This document shows, one piece after another, positions 39,684 through 48,399 of a DNA stretch of 64,000 nt. Source of the stretch: Bacillus sp. S/N-304-OC-R1 (GTDB taxonomy: Bacteria; Bacillota; Bacilli; Bacillales; Cytobacillaceae); assembly GCF_019749375.1 (NCBI RefSeq), contig NZ_JACWFE010000023.1:62001-126000 (forward strand). Reading direction: 5' to 3'. Both the position numbers and the translations under genes were made by a program. The first letter of the stretch is position 1. Each line of letters starts with the position of its first letter. Below the pieces are notes generated by a model, which saw only the letters and a program-made list of their open reading frames with translations, ran no database searches and was not told where the DNA came from.

Positions 39684-41042
39684 TTACCATGCTATTTCCC
39701 CACTATTTCTTTTATTGATATAGAAAATCATACCTTCAATGATTAGTACCACGAGCAAGGAAATCCCAAATAGTGGCATAACAACTCCTAATATCACCAC
39801 GAAAACAATGAAGCTAAGTGTAATCTTGCTTGATACTTTTGGCGGTGCTGATAATGAACTCTCTTTTTTTCGAGATAACCACGTTTTAAATCCCCAAAAA
39901 ATGACGAGTAAGAAAGAAAGACAAATAGCTAAGTTTAGTATTTTATTTGGCCAGCCAAATAAATGTCCTTCATGCAATGGAATTCCCCATGTAAACCATT
40001 TCGCTAGAATACCATATTGATCATAGCCTACTTTAGAAATTAATTTTCCGCTATATTGATCAAAATAAGTAGTAATTTCATCATATGGGCTAACATCTAG
40101 GCCAGTTACCCCTGTATTACTGCCTTTCGATACTGTGTATACACCGTCTTCAGTTGAAGGGTAAATAATTGAATATGGTTTAGAAATATGCTCCGACTCA
40201 ATCTCTTTCATTAACTGTTGGACGCTTATGCTGTTGTCTGATATTCCTGGCATATTAGCCATATCTCCATGATGTGAGTGAGTTTGATCAGATGTTGGTG
40301 CTTCATTTTTACGAGTAGCCCAAGGAATCTCACTCATGTTTGAAGTTGGCGGCTGTTGTGATAATGTTGGGAATCCAATAGAAGGATGCTCTTGAGCCGC
40401 TGAATATATAAAATTACCCATAAATACTGACCAAGGCAAGCCGGTAAAAATAATAACAATCATAGGAATGGTAATAACCGTTCCCAATAATGCATGCCAT
40501 TTTTTATTTTTTTGTCGCTTCGTCGGGTTCTGTTTTTTCTTCAATGCCCTTCCCTTGAGTGTCATATAAATACCAGAAAACATTAAGAAGATTGCCCAGC
40601 ATGAGGCTAATTCAACTAAATAATTGACAAAAGTGCCACCTACAAATAGTTGACTATGAACTTCTCTCATGACATTTGAAAATGTATATTTCGCATTTTG
40701 ACTGCCTATGATTTGATAGTTTTTATCTAAAAATACATATTTCTGGTCGCCATCATTATTTGTCATCGTTAAGCGAGTATTATACGGTTTATCCAGTACA
40801 ATAACCTTCGAGACGGTATAGCCTTTGTAATGCTCAGTTGCTTTTTCAATCCCTTCATCGATCGTTAATTGTTCTGTTTTGTTACTTTTTCCAAAAAATA
40901 AATGATCGTATGCCTGATTTTCTACATTTGTATAAAATAGATAGCCAATCCCACTTAATGTTAACGTAATTAGCAGTGGTGTAATAAATAATGCTGCATA
41001 GAAATGCCAACGCCAAAAACGATTATAATTGCTTTTTTTCAT
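39684..41042 (-). CDS. PepSY-associated membrane protein
   Basis: The protein has 452 residues. It begins FWRWHFYAALFITPLLITLTLSG, the PepSY_TM signature, and has further helices at about 145-165, 190-215, 370-390 and 415-440, with PepSY-like extracytoplasmic domains between. A His/Met cluster (THSHHGDMANMPG, about 250-262) could bind copper or another soft metal. Relatives are linked to iron or copper reduction and uptake. It is separated by 70 bp from a cysteine-rich regulator gene reading in the same direction, so the two probably form an operon. Confidence 0.83.
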   Translation of the reverse strand: MKKSNYNRFWRWHFYAALFITPLLITLTLSGIGYLFYTNVENQAYDHLFFGKSNKTEQLTIDEGIEKATEHYKGYTVSKVIVLDKPYNTRLTMTNNDGDQKYVFLDKNYQIIGSQNAKYTFSNVMREVHSQLFVGGTFVNYLVELASCWAIFLMFSGIYMTLKGRALKKKQNPTKRQKNKKWHALLGTVITIPMIVIIFTGLPWSVFMGNFIYSAAQEHPSIGFPTLSQQPPTSNMSEIPWATRKNEAPTSDQTHSHHGDMANMPGISDNSISVQQLMKEIESEHISKPYSIIYPSTEDGVYTVSKGSNTGVTGLDVSPYDEITTYFDQYSGKLISKVGYDQYGILAKWFTWGIPLHEGHLFGWPNKILNLAICLSFLLVIFWGFKTWLSRKKESSLSAPPKVSSKITLSFIVFVVILGVVMPLFGISLLVVLIIEGMIFYINKRNSGEIAW

Positions 41043-41112
41043 TACGAAACCTCCAATTTGAGTCTAATGCAGTCGAATTATATAGTGTGTTGGATGTTGT
41101 GATTTCCCGATT

Positions 41113-41688
41113 TTACTTATGCGAATGGCAGCAGCCTGCATTATTCATATCAATCGTTATTGCCTGAATTGCTTCTGTAAAATTATATATTTTACCGCCA
41201 AATCCTAATTGGAATTGCTTAGCTTGTTTCATCGATTCAAAGGCAATCACTTGTGGTTGGCAACAATTTAAATCAATATCGGCATATAGGAGAAAGGTCG
41301 CTGTTTTCGCACTTATTGTTGTATCTTTTAAGAAATCACGGCAAATTATTTGTGAAACAGTATCTTCTATTGCTTGAAATCGAAGTAGACCACAATGAGG
41401 ACAACATGTTTGTTCTACTTGTTGATTCTTTCTAATTAATTGCACAGACATTCTTGTCATAGAGTCTTTATGGCAATAGCAACATAGATTAGAAGAAATA
41501 TAGTTTTGAGCAATAAGAGTAATACCATTTGATGTTTTATAGACTTTTTTCTGATCAATTAAAGGTTTTAAATCACGGTATACTGTCATTTCTGACACTT
41601 TAAATCTTTTACTGATATCTGAAACACGTAATGTTTCTTCTTGTTCTAACCATGTTAAAATTTGTTGCTGTCGTTCAACAGGTAACAA
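41113..41688 (-). CDS. DeoR-type regulator with cysteine-rich, NosL-like C-terminus
   Basis: The protein has 191 residues from a TTG at 41688. I chose this start because GGAGGTGG lies 5-6 bases upstream and LPVERQQQILTWLEQEETL is the canonical DeoR beginning; an ATG 17 codons earlier has no site. The HTH (ISKRFKVSEMTVYRDLKPL) is at about 22-45. The remainder carries CCYCHK, CCPHCG, a CC pair and a terminal CCHSHK, with FQLGFGGKIYNFTEAI resembling NosL. These look like metal sites, so I infer a copper- or other metal-responsive regulator of the downstream PepSY gene. Confidence 0.75.
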   Translation of the reverse strand: MLPVERQQQILTWLEQEETLRVSDISKRFKVSEMTVYRDLKPLIDQKKVYKTSNGITLIAQNYISSNLCCYCHKDSMTRMSVQLIRKNQQVEQTCCPHCGLLRFQAIEDTVSQIICRDFLKDTTISAKTATFLLYADIDLNCCQPQVIAFESMKQAKQFQLGFGGKIYNFTEAIQAITIDMNNAGCCHSHK

Positions 41689-41862
41689 TGTATCCCACCT
41701 CCAAGTTGCACTTGTTTGATTCTTTCTATCACTAAACATTAATAATATAGTATTTTTTTATAAAAAGAAGTCGTTTTGTGATAAAAAATGTGAAAAAATG
41801 TTGAACGATAACAAAACTAACAATAATTATTTATAACACTCAATTATGAGAAAAGAATGAAA

Positions 41863-41898
41863 TATTATTGAAAATCCTAATTTAATTTTTCAATAATA
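41863..41898. promoter_or_regulatory. Inverted repeat upstream of DeoR-type gene and structured RNA
   Basis: TATTATTGAAAA and TTTTCAATAATA (12-bp arms) flank 12 bases. It lies about 175 bp upstream of the regulator gene and directly before the structured element at 41910. It could be an operator; a U run on one side also makes a weak terminator possible. Confidence 0.4.
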
Positions 41899-41909
41899 AA
41901 GTGAATCTT

Positions 41910-42081
41910 CATTCAGTGGGGGTTTTTCGACGCACAGGTCGTGATAGTGCAGACGTTGTAACAGGACGTCACATATTTAATCTGTCTTCATCCCCAGTGA
42001 ATGTTGAAACTAGGCTGAATAAATTTAATCGAAATATCGAAAAAAGCAGTGGGGCATGTTCCCCGCTGCTCTAGTTTTTTT
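41910..42081 (+). ncRNA. Candidate structured RNA ending in a terminator
   Basis: CATTCAGTGGGG at 41910-41921 pairs with CCCCAGTGAATG at 41992-42003 (11 of 12), enclosing about 70 bases with smaller GTGA/TCAC and ACGT pairings. A strong rho-independent terminator (AGCAG-GGGG/CCCC-CTGCT, then TTTTTTT) follows at 42044-42081. This suggests an independent small RNA or a leader element on the plus strand. A 57-codon frame starting with GTG at 41901 overlaps it but has no ribosome binding site. No known riboswitch class is recognised. Confidence 0.45.
42044..42081 (+). terminator. Strong plus-strand terminator
   Basis: AGCAG..GGGG pairs with CCCC..CTGCT across CATGTT and is followed by CTAGTTTTTTT. 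No protein gene ends upstream of it on this strand. Confidence 0.85.
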
Positions 42082-42197
42082 CATGATCAAACATTAATAA
42101 GGAGGTGATAAACCTTTATTAACCAGTTTCGTAGGTGTTTTCTCACATATTCATAGTGATTTACATAAAGCTGATGATCTTCTTGAGTCCATCCAAT

Positions 42198-42230
42198 ACA
42201 AAAAGCGCTTTCCTATGATAGGAAAACGCA
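42198..42230 (-). terminator. Terminator after the UvrA-like gene
   Basis: On the minus strand GCGTTTTCCTA pairs with TAGGAAAGCGC and is followed by TTTTTG. Confidence 0.8.
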
Positions 42231-42296
42231 ATAATGAAATAATTACTAAAATAGACAAAAAACCTACAAATGGAATTAATATTATTTGTTTAATCC

Positions 42297-45200
42297 TTAA
42301 TTATTTTGCTCAAGGTAATGATAGACTGCCATCATCTCTCGTTTATTCAACTCACGAATACGATTGAAAATAGGAATTTCTTCAACAGCCTCAAGATTTG
42401 ATCTATTATCAACAACATCACTTACTTTACCAGTTAACCATGTTTGTACGTCTATGCCGTCGACAATTTCCTTACGTCCTTCCTCATTGATGCCGCTTGC
42501 ATAACAGCTAACACATGGAACTGATAATTTAAACACGCCATCATGGAGATTATCTTCGGAAATGACTTTTTTCCCTTTACAGAATGGACATGGATGACTT
42601 GCTTTAATTTTATTAATTTGGGTCACGATTTTCTTATAGCCAAACGCTTCATACACATACGTTAGTTTTTTGTATTTTCCATTGGTGAAATACTTATCAA
42701 TAATGGTTTCTCTCGTTTCGTCAATACCGGCAAAATCACAAATTGTGATCCGATTTTTGCTGCTAATCTCTTCGATATTGCCTTTAATACTGCCCCAGAA
42801 TGGTAAGACATTTTGTAAGACCATTTCAAAACCGACAAAGCTTGCTAATTCCAATTCAAACATTTTTAGCGCGACTTGTGTTTCCCTAGGAAGTAAGGAT
42901 ACATCTTCCGTAAGTACCATATCGCCGCCGACAATCGCTTTCAATTTTTCCAGTTCCGGTAACTTCCCTACAATTTTTATCACTTGATCGAGCGGTTTTC
43001 CGATAATTTCTCGAATATCCGTGTCTCCAAATGTAAGTTTTTTATGGTGGTTTAACACTGTTCCTTCACAAATCGGACAGGTAATCTTCTCTTTCGATTC
43101 TTTTATATGCTCTTTAATAATCGATTTGGAAATGACGATATACATCCCAATGATCTTATTAAAGCCATCCCATGTCCTCCGTGTCTTGCCTGCCTTATCA
43201 TAGAATGATTTTTCCCAATACCCATATAAAAAGGTATGCTTTTCTGCTTCTGTCATTTCATTGTAGCTTTTAGTGATATCTTGTCCAAGTTCATTCTTAA
43301 TTTCGTCGAAAAGGAATTGTAATTTCGGATATTGATAAACTTTTAATACTTTCATCACGTCTTCATGTAATAAGCCATCCCAGAATGGTACGGTTTTGTC
43401 TTTAATGACAACATCAAAATCAAATTTTTCAACAACCCGGCGACCTGAACAGTATGGGCAATGATTTTCTTGATGATAGAAATCAAAGCTTCTTGTATCT
43501 TTGTTAGTCGGATGAGCAGCTACAATATGGTTAATCAGGCCACCCATTTCATAAAGAAAACTATACTGACTGTACAAGTGTCTTTCAAGATCAATAGCGA
43601 TGACAGGTGCGATAGTATCAGATTCATATTCACCATAAATCAAACGGGCCATTGATGATAAGCTTTTTAAAATGCCGCCTTTATAGATGTTTTCTGCATT
43701 TTTGAAGTAAGCAATATGGTTTTCTTTTAAGTAGTGAATACCATTTTGTGCCTTTAGAGTTGATGAAATAGGCGATGGAGCAGCAATTTCCTCCCTATTA
43801 TTAAGACGATAATAATCATCATGACTGATCACATCAAGATGTCGTACAGGCTCAAGCTGTCTTTTACCAAAATCAATAATAAAATCAGAGCTTTCCAGCA
43901 TATAGGCATTATGTTCAATCATGACGATGGAGACAGATTCATCCTGCAGAATGCCCCTGATACTATCAATAAATTGGTTTAATATATTTTGTGATAACCC
44001 TTTTGAAGGTTCATCAAAAATAAACAGCGTATGGGGATTTCTTGTGTTCGAAAACAGTTCTGAAACTAAATGAACACATTGAAATTCCCCCGTCGATAAG
44101 GACTGAGTTTTTCTTTCCAGCGTCAAATAACCAAGTCCCAATTTAATCAATAAGCTCAAGCGTTTATGAGCGATGTCTTCATTTGGCAGTTCATCAATAA
44201 TATCTTCAATTGAGCGCTGAAAAATATCATCAATATCTTCACTATATTTTGTGAGCTTCTTTTTAATATCTAGAAATGTCGCAACAGTTGATCGGCTTGT
44301 AATCGATTGGTTTCGATCCTGACCTACCATGACCAGCTTATCTTTTGGATATCGATTTAGAAAATCTTTGGAGATACACTCATTAACTAGTGTTGATTTC
44401 CCACAGCCGGACTCACCTGTAAAGGTAACTAGTCTATTTTTAGGAATCTGAATTTCATCCATTTGAATATTACGGCAGTAAAGATCATGAAATTGATAGT
44501 ATTCAGTTGGCACTTCCTGATTTCGATCCAATAAAACAGGCTTTGGACGAGGTGATTCTTCGACAATTTTTCCGCCGTATTTCCCGCTGCCAGGTCCAAA
44601 AAACAATTGCTCATCCGTAATATCGAGCACTGTGTCTGAATGATCAATAAGCCAAATTTGATTCTTGCATCCTAATTGTTTAATCTGCTCTAAAATTTTC
44701 ACTAGAGTTTCGTGGTCAAGACCAACAGAGATTTCATCAATAATAATCACGGTATTTTCACTTGCTGCCATGAATTCCGCCAAGTAAAGCCGAGTTAATT
44801 CTCCGCCAGATAATGTTCCCATAATGCGATTTAATGTTAAGTAACCAATATTCATATTGATTATGTGTTTAAGAATAAGTTGTTTCGCTTCACTAATATG
44901 TAATTCCTCTGAAAGGGTAAGAATCGATTCAATGCTTAATTCATTGATATCGGAAATACTATGTGGTTTTTCAAACAATTCGATTGTGTGTTGCTCAACC
45001 TCTGGACTATAGCGCCTGCCCTCACACTTTTTACATTCAATATTTTTCGTCGTACCGCGTCCTTTACAAGCAGGACACCAGCCTAATTCATTATTAAAGG
45101 AGAAAACTTCTGGCGAAAGATGAAATTTTTCAGCTAGCCGCTCACGAATTTCTGTAAAAACGCCGGTATGGGTGCCAATCGTTGAACGCGGATTGGAAGA

Positions 45201-45467
45201 AATGGATGATCTCCCGAGAAAAAGGACTAATGGCATCTCTTCCATCTTGATGGCACTAAAATTCGTTTCCATTATATTAGGAAACAGATATTGATATTCA
45301 GCCTTTGGCAATAAAGAAACGAGGCGCTTCTTGGACTCTTCCCCAATCGTTTGACAAAACGTGGTTTTCCCAGATCCGGACAAACCAGCAATTCCGAGCG
45401 TCTGATCTTCCGGCAAAATGGCATCTAAACGGTTAATATTGTTGGCAATTAGTTGATTTATTTTCAT
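42297..45467 (-). CDS. UvrA-like tandem ABC ATPase with long zinc-module C-terminal extension
   Basis: The protein has 1056 residues. ABC half one: Walker A GLSGSGKT (28-35), zinc module CPAC..CKKC (131-148), signature LSGGE (219-223), Walker B VIIIDEI. Half two: Walker A GESGCGKST (351-359), signature LSTGE, Walker B LFIFDEP. Both halves are much shorter than in UvrA and lack the UvrB-binding and insertion domains. Residues 570-1056 form an extension with CPYC (670-673), CPIC (797-800) and CPFC..CVSC (960-988) but no further Walker motif. Short UvrA paralogs often protect against DNA-binding drugs. ATG with GGAGAGG site. Confidence 0.85.
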   Translation of the reverse strand: MKINQLIANNINRLDAILPEDQTLGIAGLSGSGKTTFCQTIGEESKKRLVSLLPKAEYQYLFPNIMETNFSAIKMEEMPLVLFLGRSSISSNPRSTIGTHTGVFTEIRERLAEKFHLSPEVFSFNNELGWCPACKGRGTTKNIECKKCEGRRYSPEVEQHTIELFEKPHSISDINELSIESILTLSEELHISEAKQLILKHIINMNIGYLTLNRIMGTLSGGELTRLYLAEFMAASENTVIIIDEISVGLDHETLVKILEQIKQLGCKNQIWLIDHSDTVLDITDEQLFFGPGSGKYGGKIVEESPRPKPVLLDRNQEVPTEYYQFHDLYCRNIQMDEIQIPKNRLVTFTGESGCGKSTLVNECISKDFLNRYPKDKLVMVGQDRNQSITSRSTVATFLDIKKKLTKYSEDIDDIFQRSIEDIIDELPNEDIAHKRLSLLIKLGLGYLTLERKTQSLSTGEFQCVHLVSELFSNTRNPHTLFIFDEPSKGLSQNILNQFIDSIRGILQDESVSIVMIEHNAYMLESSDFIIDFGKRQLEPVRHLDVISHDDYYRLNNREEIAAPSPISSTLKAQNGIHYLKENHIAYFKNAENIYKGGILKSLSSMARLIYGEYESDTIAPVIAIDLERHLYSQYSFLYEMGGLINHIVAAHPTNKDTRSFDFYHQENHCPYCSGRRVVEKFDFDVVIKDKTVPFWDGLLHEDVMKVLKVYQYPKLQFLFDEIKNELGQDITKSYNEMTEAEKHTFLYGYWEKSFYDKAGKTRRTWDGFNKIIGMYIVISKSIIKEHIKESKEKITCPICEGTVLNHHKKLTFGDTDIREIIGKPLDQVIKIVGKLPELEKLKAIVGGDMVLTEDVSLLPRETQVALKMFELELASFVGFEMVLQNVLPFWGSIKGNIEEISSKNRITICDFAGIDETRETIIDKYFTNGKYKKLTYVYEAFGYKKIVTQINKIKASHPCPFCKGKKVISEDNLHDGVFKLSVPCVSCYASGINEEGRKEIVDGIDVQTWLTGKVSDVVDNRSNLEAVEEIPIFNRIRELNKREMMAVYHYLEQNN

Positions 45468-45544
45468 CTATATCCTCTCCAATCCTTTATATCTAGTATT
45501 GCCATGTTAGCATAGCTTCAAATAAATTTGTAACAATATTTGTA

Positions 45545-45649
45545 CTATAAAAGCAAACGGCTCAGTCTAATACCGAGCTGTTTGCTTTTCCTATACGTAA
45601 GCCTAATACTACAATTCAGATATTTGGCATTGAGTACCCCAGTCACCAA
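45545..45649 (-). CDS. Possible 34-codon leader ORF upstream of UvrA-like gene
   Basis: On the minus strand a TTG at 45649 with AGGGGG 9 bases upstream opens a frame of 34 codons (V-T-G-V-L-N-A-K-Y-L-N start, ending L-S-R-L-L-L) that runs through the terminator-like hairpin and stops just after it, about 80 bp before the UvrA-like start. This is the arrangement of translational attenuators before antibiotic resistance genes. No protein family is recognised and the frame may be fortuitous. Confidence 0.35.
   Translation of the reverse strand: MVTGVLNAKYLNCSIRLTYRKSKQLGIRLSRLLL
45549..45589 (-). terminator. Attenuator-like hairpin in the UvrA-like leader
   Basis: On the minus strand AAAAGCAAACAGCTC pairs with GAGCCGTTTGCTTTT, followed by TATAG. 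It lies 82 bp before the UvrA-like start and no minus-strand gene ends upstream of it, so it is likely a leader attenuator. Confidence 0.6.
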
Positions 45650-45784
45650 TGCGTTTAACCCCCTTTTCTATTTTTCATTTCAAATATTAATATTTATATT
45701 GCTGTTGTAACAACAATAGTGTATGTCGCATAGCATAGACTATATAGTGTATATCATACAGTAGTATGTGAAACGAGGTGTATG

Positions 45785-46123
45785 ATGAATAATTTACTGA
45801 CTTCCTTATTGACGGAGCTTAGAAGAGGGACGTTGACATTAGCTGTACTAAGTCAATTGCGCACTCCACAATATGGATATTCACTTGTACAGATATTGGA
45901 AAATTCAAGTATTAACATTGATCAAAGCACCTTATATCCCCTGCTTCGCCGTTTAGAAAAACAAGGACTCGTTACGAGCAGCTGGGACACTTCTGAGAGT
46001 AGGCCACGAAAGTATTATGTTTTAAGTGAATTTGGATTAGAGATTTTTACACAATTAAAAAAAGAATGGCTACAAAATTCAAAAGAGCTCTATGAGTTGT
46101 TAAAAGGAGAGGAAAATGAATGA
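45785..46123 (+). CDS. PadR family transcriptional regulator, second copy
   Basis: The protein has 112 residues from the ATG at 45785; the preceding ATG at 45782 lies too close to GAGGTG. The PadR winged helix is clear: TLTLAVLSQLRTPQYGYSLVQIL, then INIDQSTLYPLLRRLEKQGLV and SRPRKYYVLSEFG. It overlaps the downstream HAAS gene by 4 bp (ATGA). It is a paralog of the regulator at 16.6-16.9 kb but with different flanking genes. It probably represses its own operon and perhaps the divergent UvrA-like gene. Confidence 0.9.
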   Translation: MNNLLTSLLTELRRGTLTLAVLSQLRTPQYGYSLVQILENSSINIDQSTLYPLLRRLEKQGLVTSSWDTSESRPRKYYVLSEFGLEIFTQLKKEWLQNSKELYELLKGEENE

Positions 46124-47112
46124 ATCTGATTGATGTGTATATTCAGGAAGTGACTCGAAGACTCCCTGAGAAAAATCGTGAGGATATTGCACTTGAATTA
46201 CGCTCAACCATTGAGGAGATGTTGCCTGATCATTATAGTGAAGAAGACGTAAAATCTGCTCTTCAAAAAATGGGTGACCCTGTTGTTCTAGCAAGCGGGT
46301 ATCGAGATCAGCCAATGCATTTAATTGGCCCACGTTATTTTGATATATATGTTTCATTATTAAAAATGATTTTACCTATTGCAGCTGTGGTTGCTTTCAT
46401 CTCAGTAATTGCCGAATATATAAGTGGCTTTAATGATGAAGAAGCAATTATTAATGTCGTTCTAGACATAATAGGATTTGGGATTTGGAGAATCATTGAA
46501 GTAGGGATTCAGACATTTTTCTGGTTTACGATTGTTTTGGCTGTTATTGAACGAGTTGATAAAGACAAAGATAGCCTGCCATTATCTGCAGCATTTAAAA
46601 AATGGACACCTGATGATTTAAAAAACATCTCTTATATTCCAAAGCAAAAAGCAATATCAAAATATGAAATGTTTTTCTGCTTAATGTGGACTGCCATATG
46701 GGCTACACTGTACTTCTATGCTAACCAATTAATCGGTATCTATGAAGGTGGAAAAGACGGATTAACACTTGCTGCACCTGCATTCAACCAAGAAATATTA
46801 CTTCAATATTGGCCAATAGTTGCAGCTATAATAGTATTTGAGATTGCATTAACACTATATAAATTCATTAATGGTCAATGGACTAAAAGATTAGCAATTA
46901 TAAATGCTATACATGAATTAATCGTAACTGTGACCCTCACCATTATTTTACTAACCCCTAACATACTGACTCCAGAATTTGTAGCTTACAAAGCCAGTTT
47001 TATATATTTTGATACATGGCTTATCGCCGTAATCATCATTATCTTTATTATTTTTGCAGTGATTAATGCCGTTAACGGTTTCCGTAAAGCTAGAACAACG
47101 GAAAAGGAATAA
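46120..47112 (+). CDS. HAAS-domain multi-pass membrane protein
   Basis: The protein has 330 residues. An N-terminal HAAS domain (about 1-70: YIQEVTRRLPEKNREDIALELRS in part, then YSEEDVKSALQKMGDPVVLASGY) precedes about seven hydrophobic helices between 80 and 320. HAAS domains form PadR-linked membrane signalling modules. GGAGAGG lies 7 bases before the ATG, which overlaps the PadR stop. It differs from the 199-residue HAAS protein at 16 kb in its long membrane part. Confidence 0.82.
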   Translation: MNLIDVYIQEVTRRLPEKNREDIALELRSTIEEMLPDHYSEEDVKSALQKMGDPVVLASGYRDQPMHLIGPRYFDIYVSLLKMILPIAAVVAFISVIAEYISGFNDEEAIINVVLDIIGFGIWRIIEVGIQTFFWFTIVLAVIERVDKDKDSLPLSAAFKKWTPDDLKNISYIPKQKAISKYEMFFCLMWTAIWATLYFYANQLIGIYEGGKDGLTLAAPAFNQEILLQYWPIVAAIIVFEIALTLYKFINGQWTKRLAIINAIHELIVTVTLTIILLTPNILTPEFVAYKASFIYFDTWLIAVIIIIFIIFAVINAVNGFRKARTTEKE

Positions 47113-47138
47113 TGAATATGGAGATTTGATTCTATTCA

Positions 47139-47186
47139 AAAAGAAAGCAGTCTGATCTCATATTTATAGAATCAAACTGCTTTCTT
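47139..47186. terminator. Bidirectional terminator
   Basis: AAAGAAAGCAGT..TGAT pairs with ATCA..ACTGCTTTCTTT; U-rich tails occur on both strands. It separates the HAAS gene from the convergent dedA-type gene. Confidence 0.82.
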
Positions 47187-47218
47187 TATTTTTAATTTTT
47201 CTAAGAGGGGTGGTTACT

Positions 47219-47815
47219 TTATCTCTTTCTTTTCGAATTTCTCCATTTAATAATAAAGTAAATTAGAGCAAGAATGATGGCAATAATAATAGCCGGTGTC
47301 ACATAGGGTTTAGCTACATTATTAATTTGGTCCCATTTCGAACCTAATTTCATTCCAAGGTAAAGGAATAAAATCGACCATGGAATAATCGCTAGAACTG
47401 TGTAAAAGCTAAATTTCGAAAATGACATTTTTGCAATACCTGCTGGAATGGAAATCGCATGTCTGACAACAGGAATAAAACGTGCAGTAAAAATAACACC
47501 CGAACCATATTTACTAAACCAATTTTGTGCGACATCAATATGGGAAGGCTTGATAAGGAGGTACTTCCCATATTTATCAAGAAAAGGTCTTCCTCCATAT
47601 TTTCCGATCCAATAAAGAAACCATTGTGCAATAACACCGCCAATCGTACCTGCTACAACAGCCCCTGCAAATGATATTTTCCCTATTGAAACCAAGTATC
47701 CGCCATATGCTAATACGATCTCACTTGGAATGACCTCAACCATTAAACCTAATGCAATTCCTAAATATCCTAAATTAGAAAGCAAATCAAATATCGTTTG
47801 AATGAAATGTGACAT
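47219..47815 (-). CDS. DedA family membrane protein
   Basis: The protein has 198 residues with a DedA/VTT domain: GYLGIALGLMVEVIPSEIVLAYGGYL at the start, the GTIGGVIAQWFLYWIGKYGGRPF stretch, and FTARFIPVVRHAISIPAGIAKM (the conserved F-x-R-x-x-P motif) in the middle. The C-terminal helix ends in a Lys/Arg-rich tail. DedA proteins are undecaprenyl phosphate or phospholipid translocases, or support membrane potential and alkaline and antibiotic tolerance. Single-gene unit. Confidence 0.9.
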   Translation of the reverse strand: MSHFIQTIFDLLSNLGYLGIALGLMVEVIPSEIVLAYGGYLVSIGKISFAGAVVAGTIGGVIAQWFLYWIGKYGGRPFLDKYGKYLLIKPSHIDVAQNWFSKYGSGVIFTARFIPVVRHAISIPAGIAKMSFSKFSFYTVLAIIPWSILFLYLGMKLGSKWDQINNVAKPYVTPAIIIAIILALIYFIIKWRNSKRKR

Positions 47816-47937
47816 AAAAGTTGAATCCTACCTATTCTCTTAAAAATTATAGCCTGTCCTTTGAAAGGAATACCACACTTACTCGTCAGGAATTTTATTA
47901 CAGTTCACGTTACTTTTATTAGTAGGTTAATTTTAAA

Positions 47938-48288
47938 TTATTTCTCCCAAATTTCAATCCATCTTCCTTCTGGATCAGAAATCCAAAGAAATGTTCCAAA
48001 CTCACTTTTTTCAGGATTTTTTAGAAGGGGTATTCCAAGTTTTTCGAAATGTTCCATCCAAGCTTCGATATTTTCAACTTGAAAATTTAGCATCACACTT
48101 TGCTCAACTGGGAAATAATCACTATCTTCTTTAAAAAGAGAAAAAATCGTTTCATTATCAGTATCTGGTTTGATGACCGCACCATTCCAATCTTCCATCG
48201 AAATTCCTAGTGCTTCCTTATACCAATTTTTTAATGAAGCAACATCTCTTGATCTCCAAAAAACCCCACCGAAACCTTTAACTTTCAA
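47938..48288 (-). CDS. VOC family protein
   Basis: The protein has 116 residues from the TTG at 48288, set by GGGGG about 6 bases upstream; a longer frame to 48375 is not supported. The fold is FGGVFWRSRDVASLKNWYKEALG for the first module and VMLNFQVENIEAWMEHFEKLG with ISDPEGRWIEIWE for the second. The final Glu of the second module is a possible metal ligand. The ligand or substrate is unknown. It lies about 110 bp downstream of another VOC gene in the same direction. Confidence 0.83.
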   Translation of the reverse strand: MKVKGFGGVFWRSRDVASLKNWYKEALGISMEDWNGAVIKPDTDNETIFSLFKEDSDYFPVEQSVMLNFQVENIEAWMEHFEKLGIPLLKNPEKSEFGTFLWISDPEGRWIEIWEK

Positions 48289-48399
48289 AGTCTTACCCCC
48301 AATCAGTATATTTAATTTTGCAGTGTTTACTTGAATAAAAACGAAGTTGTTCGAAACATTCCTTAAAATTAGCACCCCATTATTTGGAATTCTTATTTA

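Larger units (their letters stand above)
45468..45784. other. Divergent control region between UvrA-like and PadR genes
   Basis: About 315 bp. It holds the attenuator-like leader of the UvrA-like gene on the minus strand and, near 45722-45775, AT-rich direct and inverted motifs (CATAGACTATATAGTG, GTATATCATAC, AGTAGTATG) just before the PadR gene that are likely PadR operators. Shared control of both directions is plausible. Confidence 0.45.

Noticed and set aside
41901..42074. 57-codon GTG-started ORF over the structured element
   Set aside because: No ribosome binding site, and the frame runs into the terminator stem; the base-pairing pattern explains the sequence better.
42099..42296. Perfect GGAGGTGAT at 42101 followed by an open frame of about 80 codons
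   Set aside because: There is no ATG, GTG or TTG at a usable distance in that frame, and it runs through the terminator of the UvrA-like gene. It may be a remnant, but the sequence does not support a gene.
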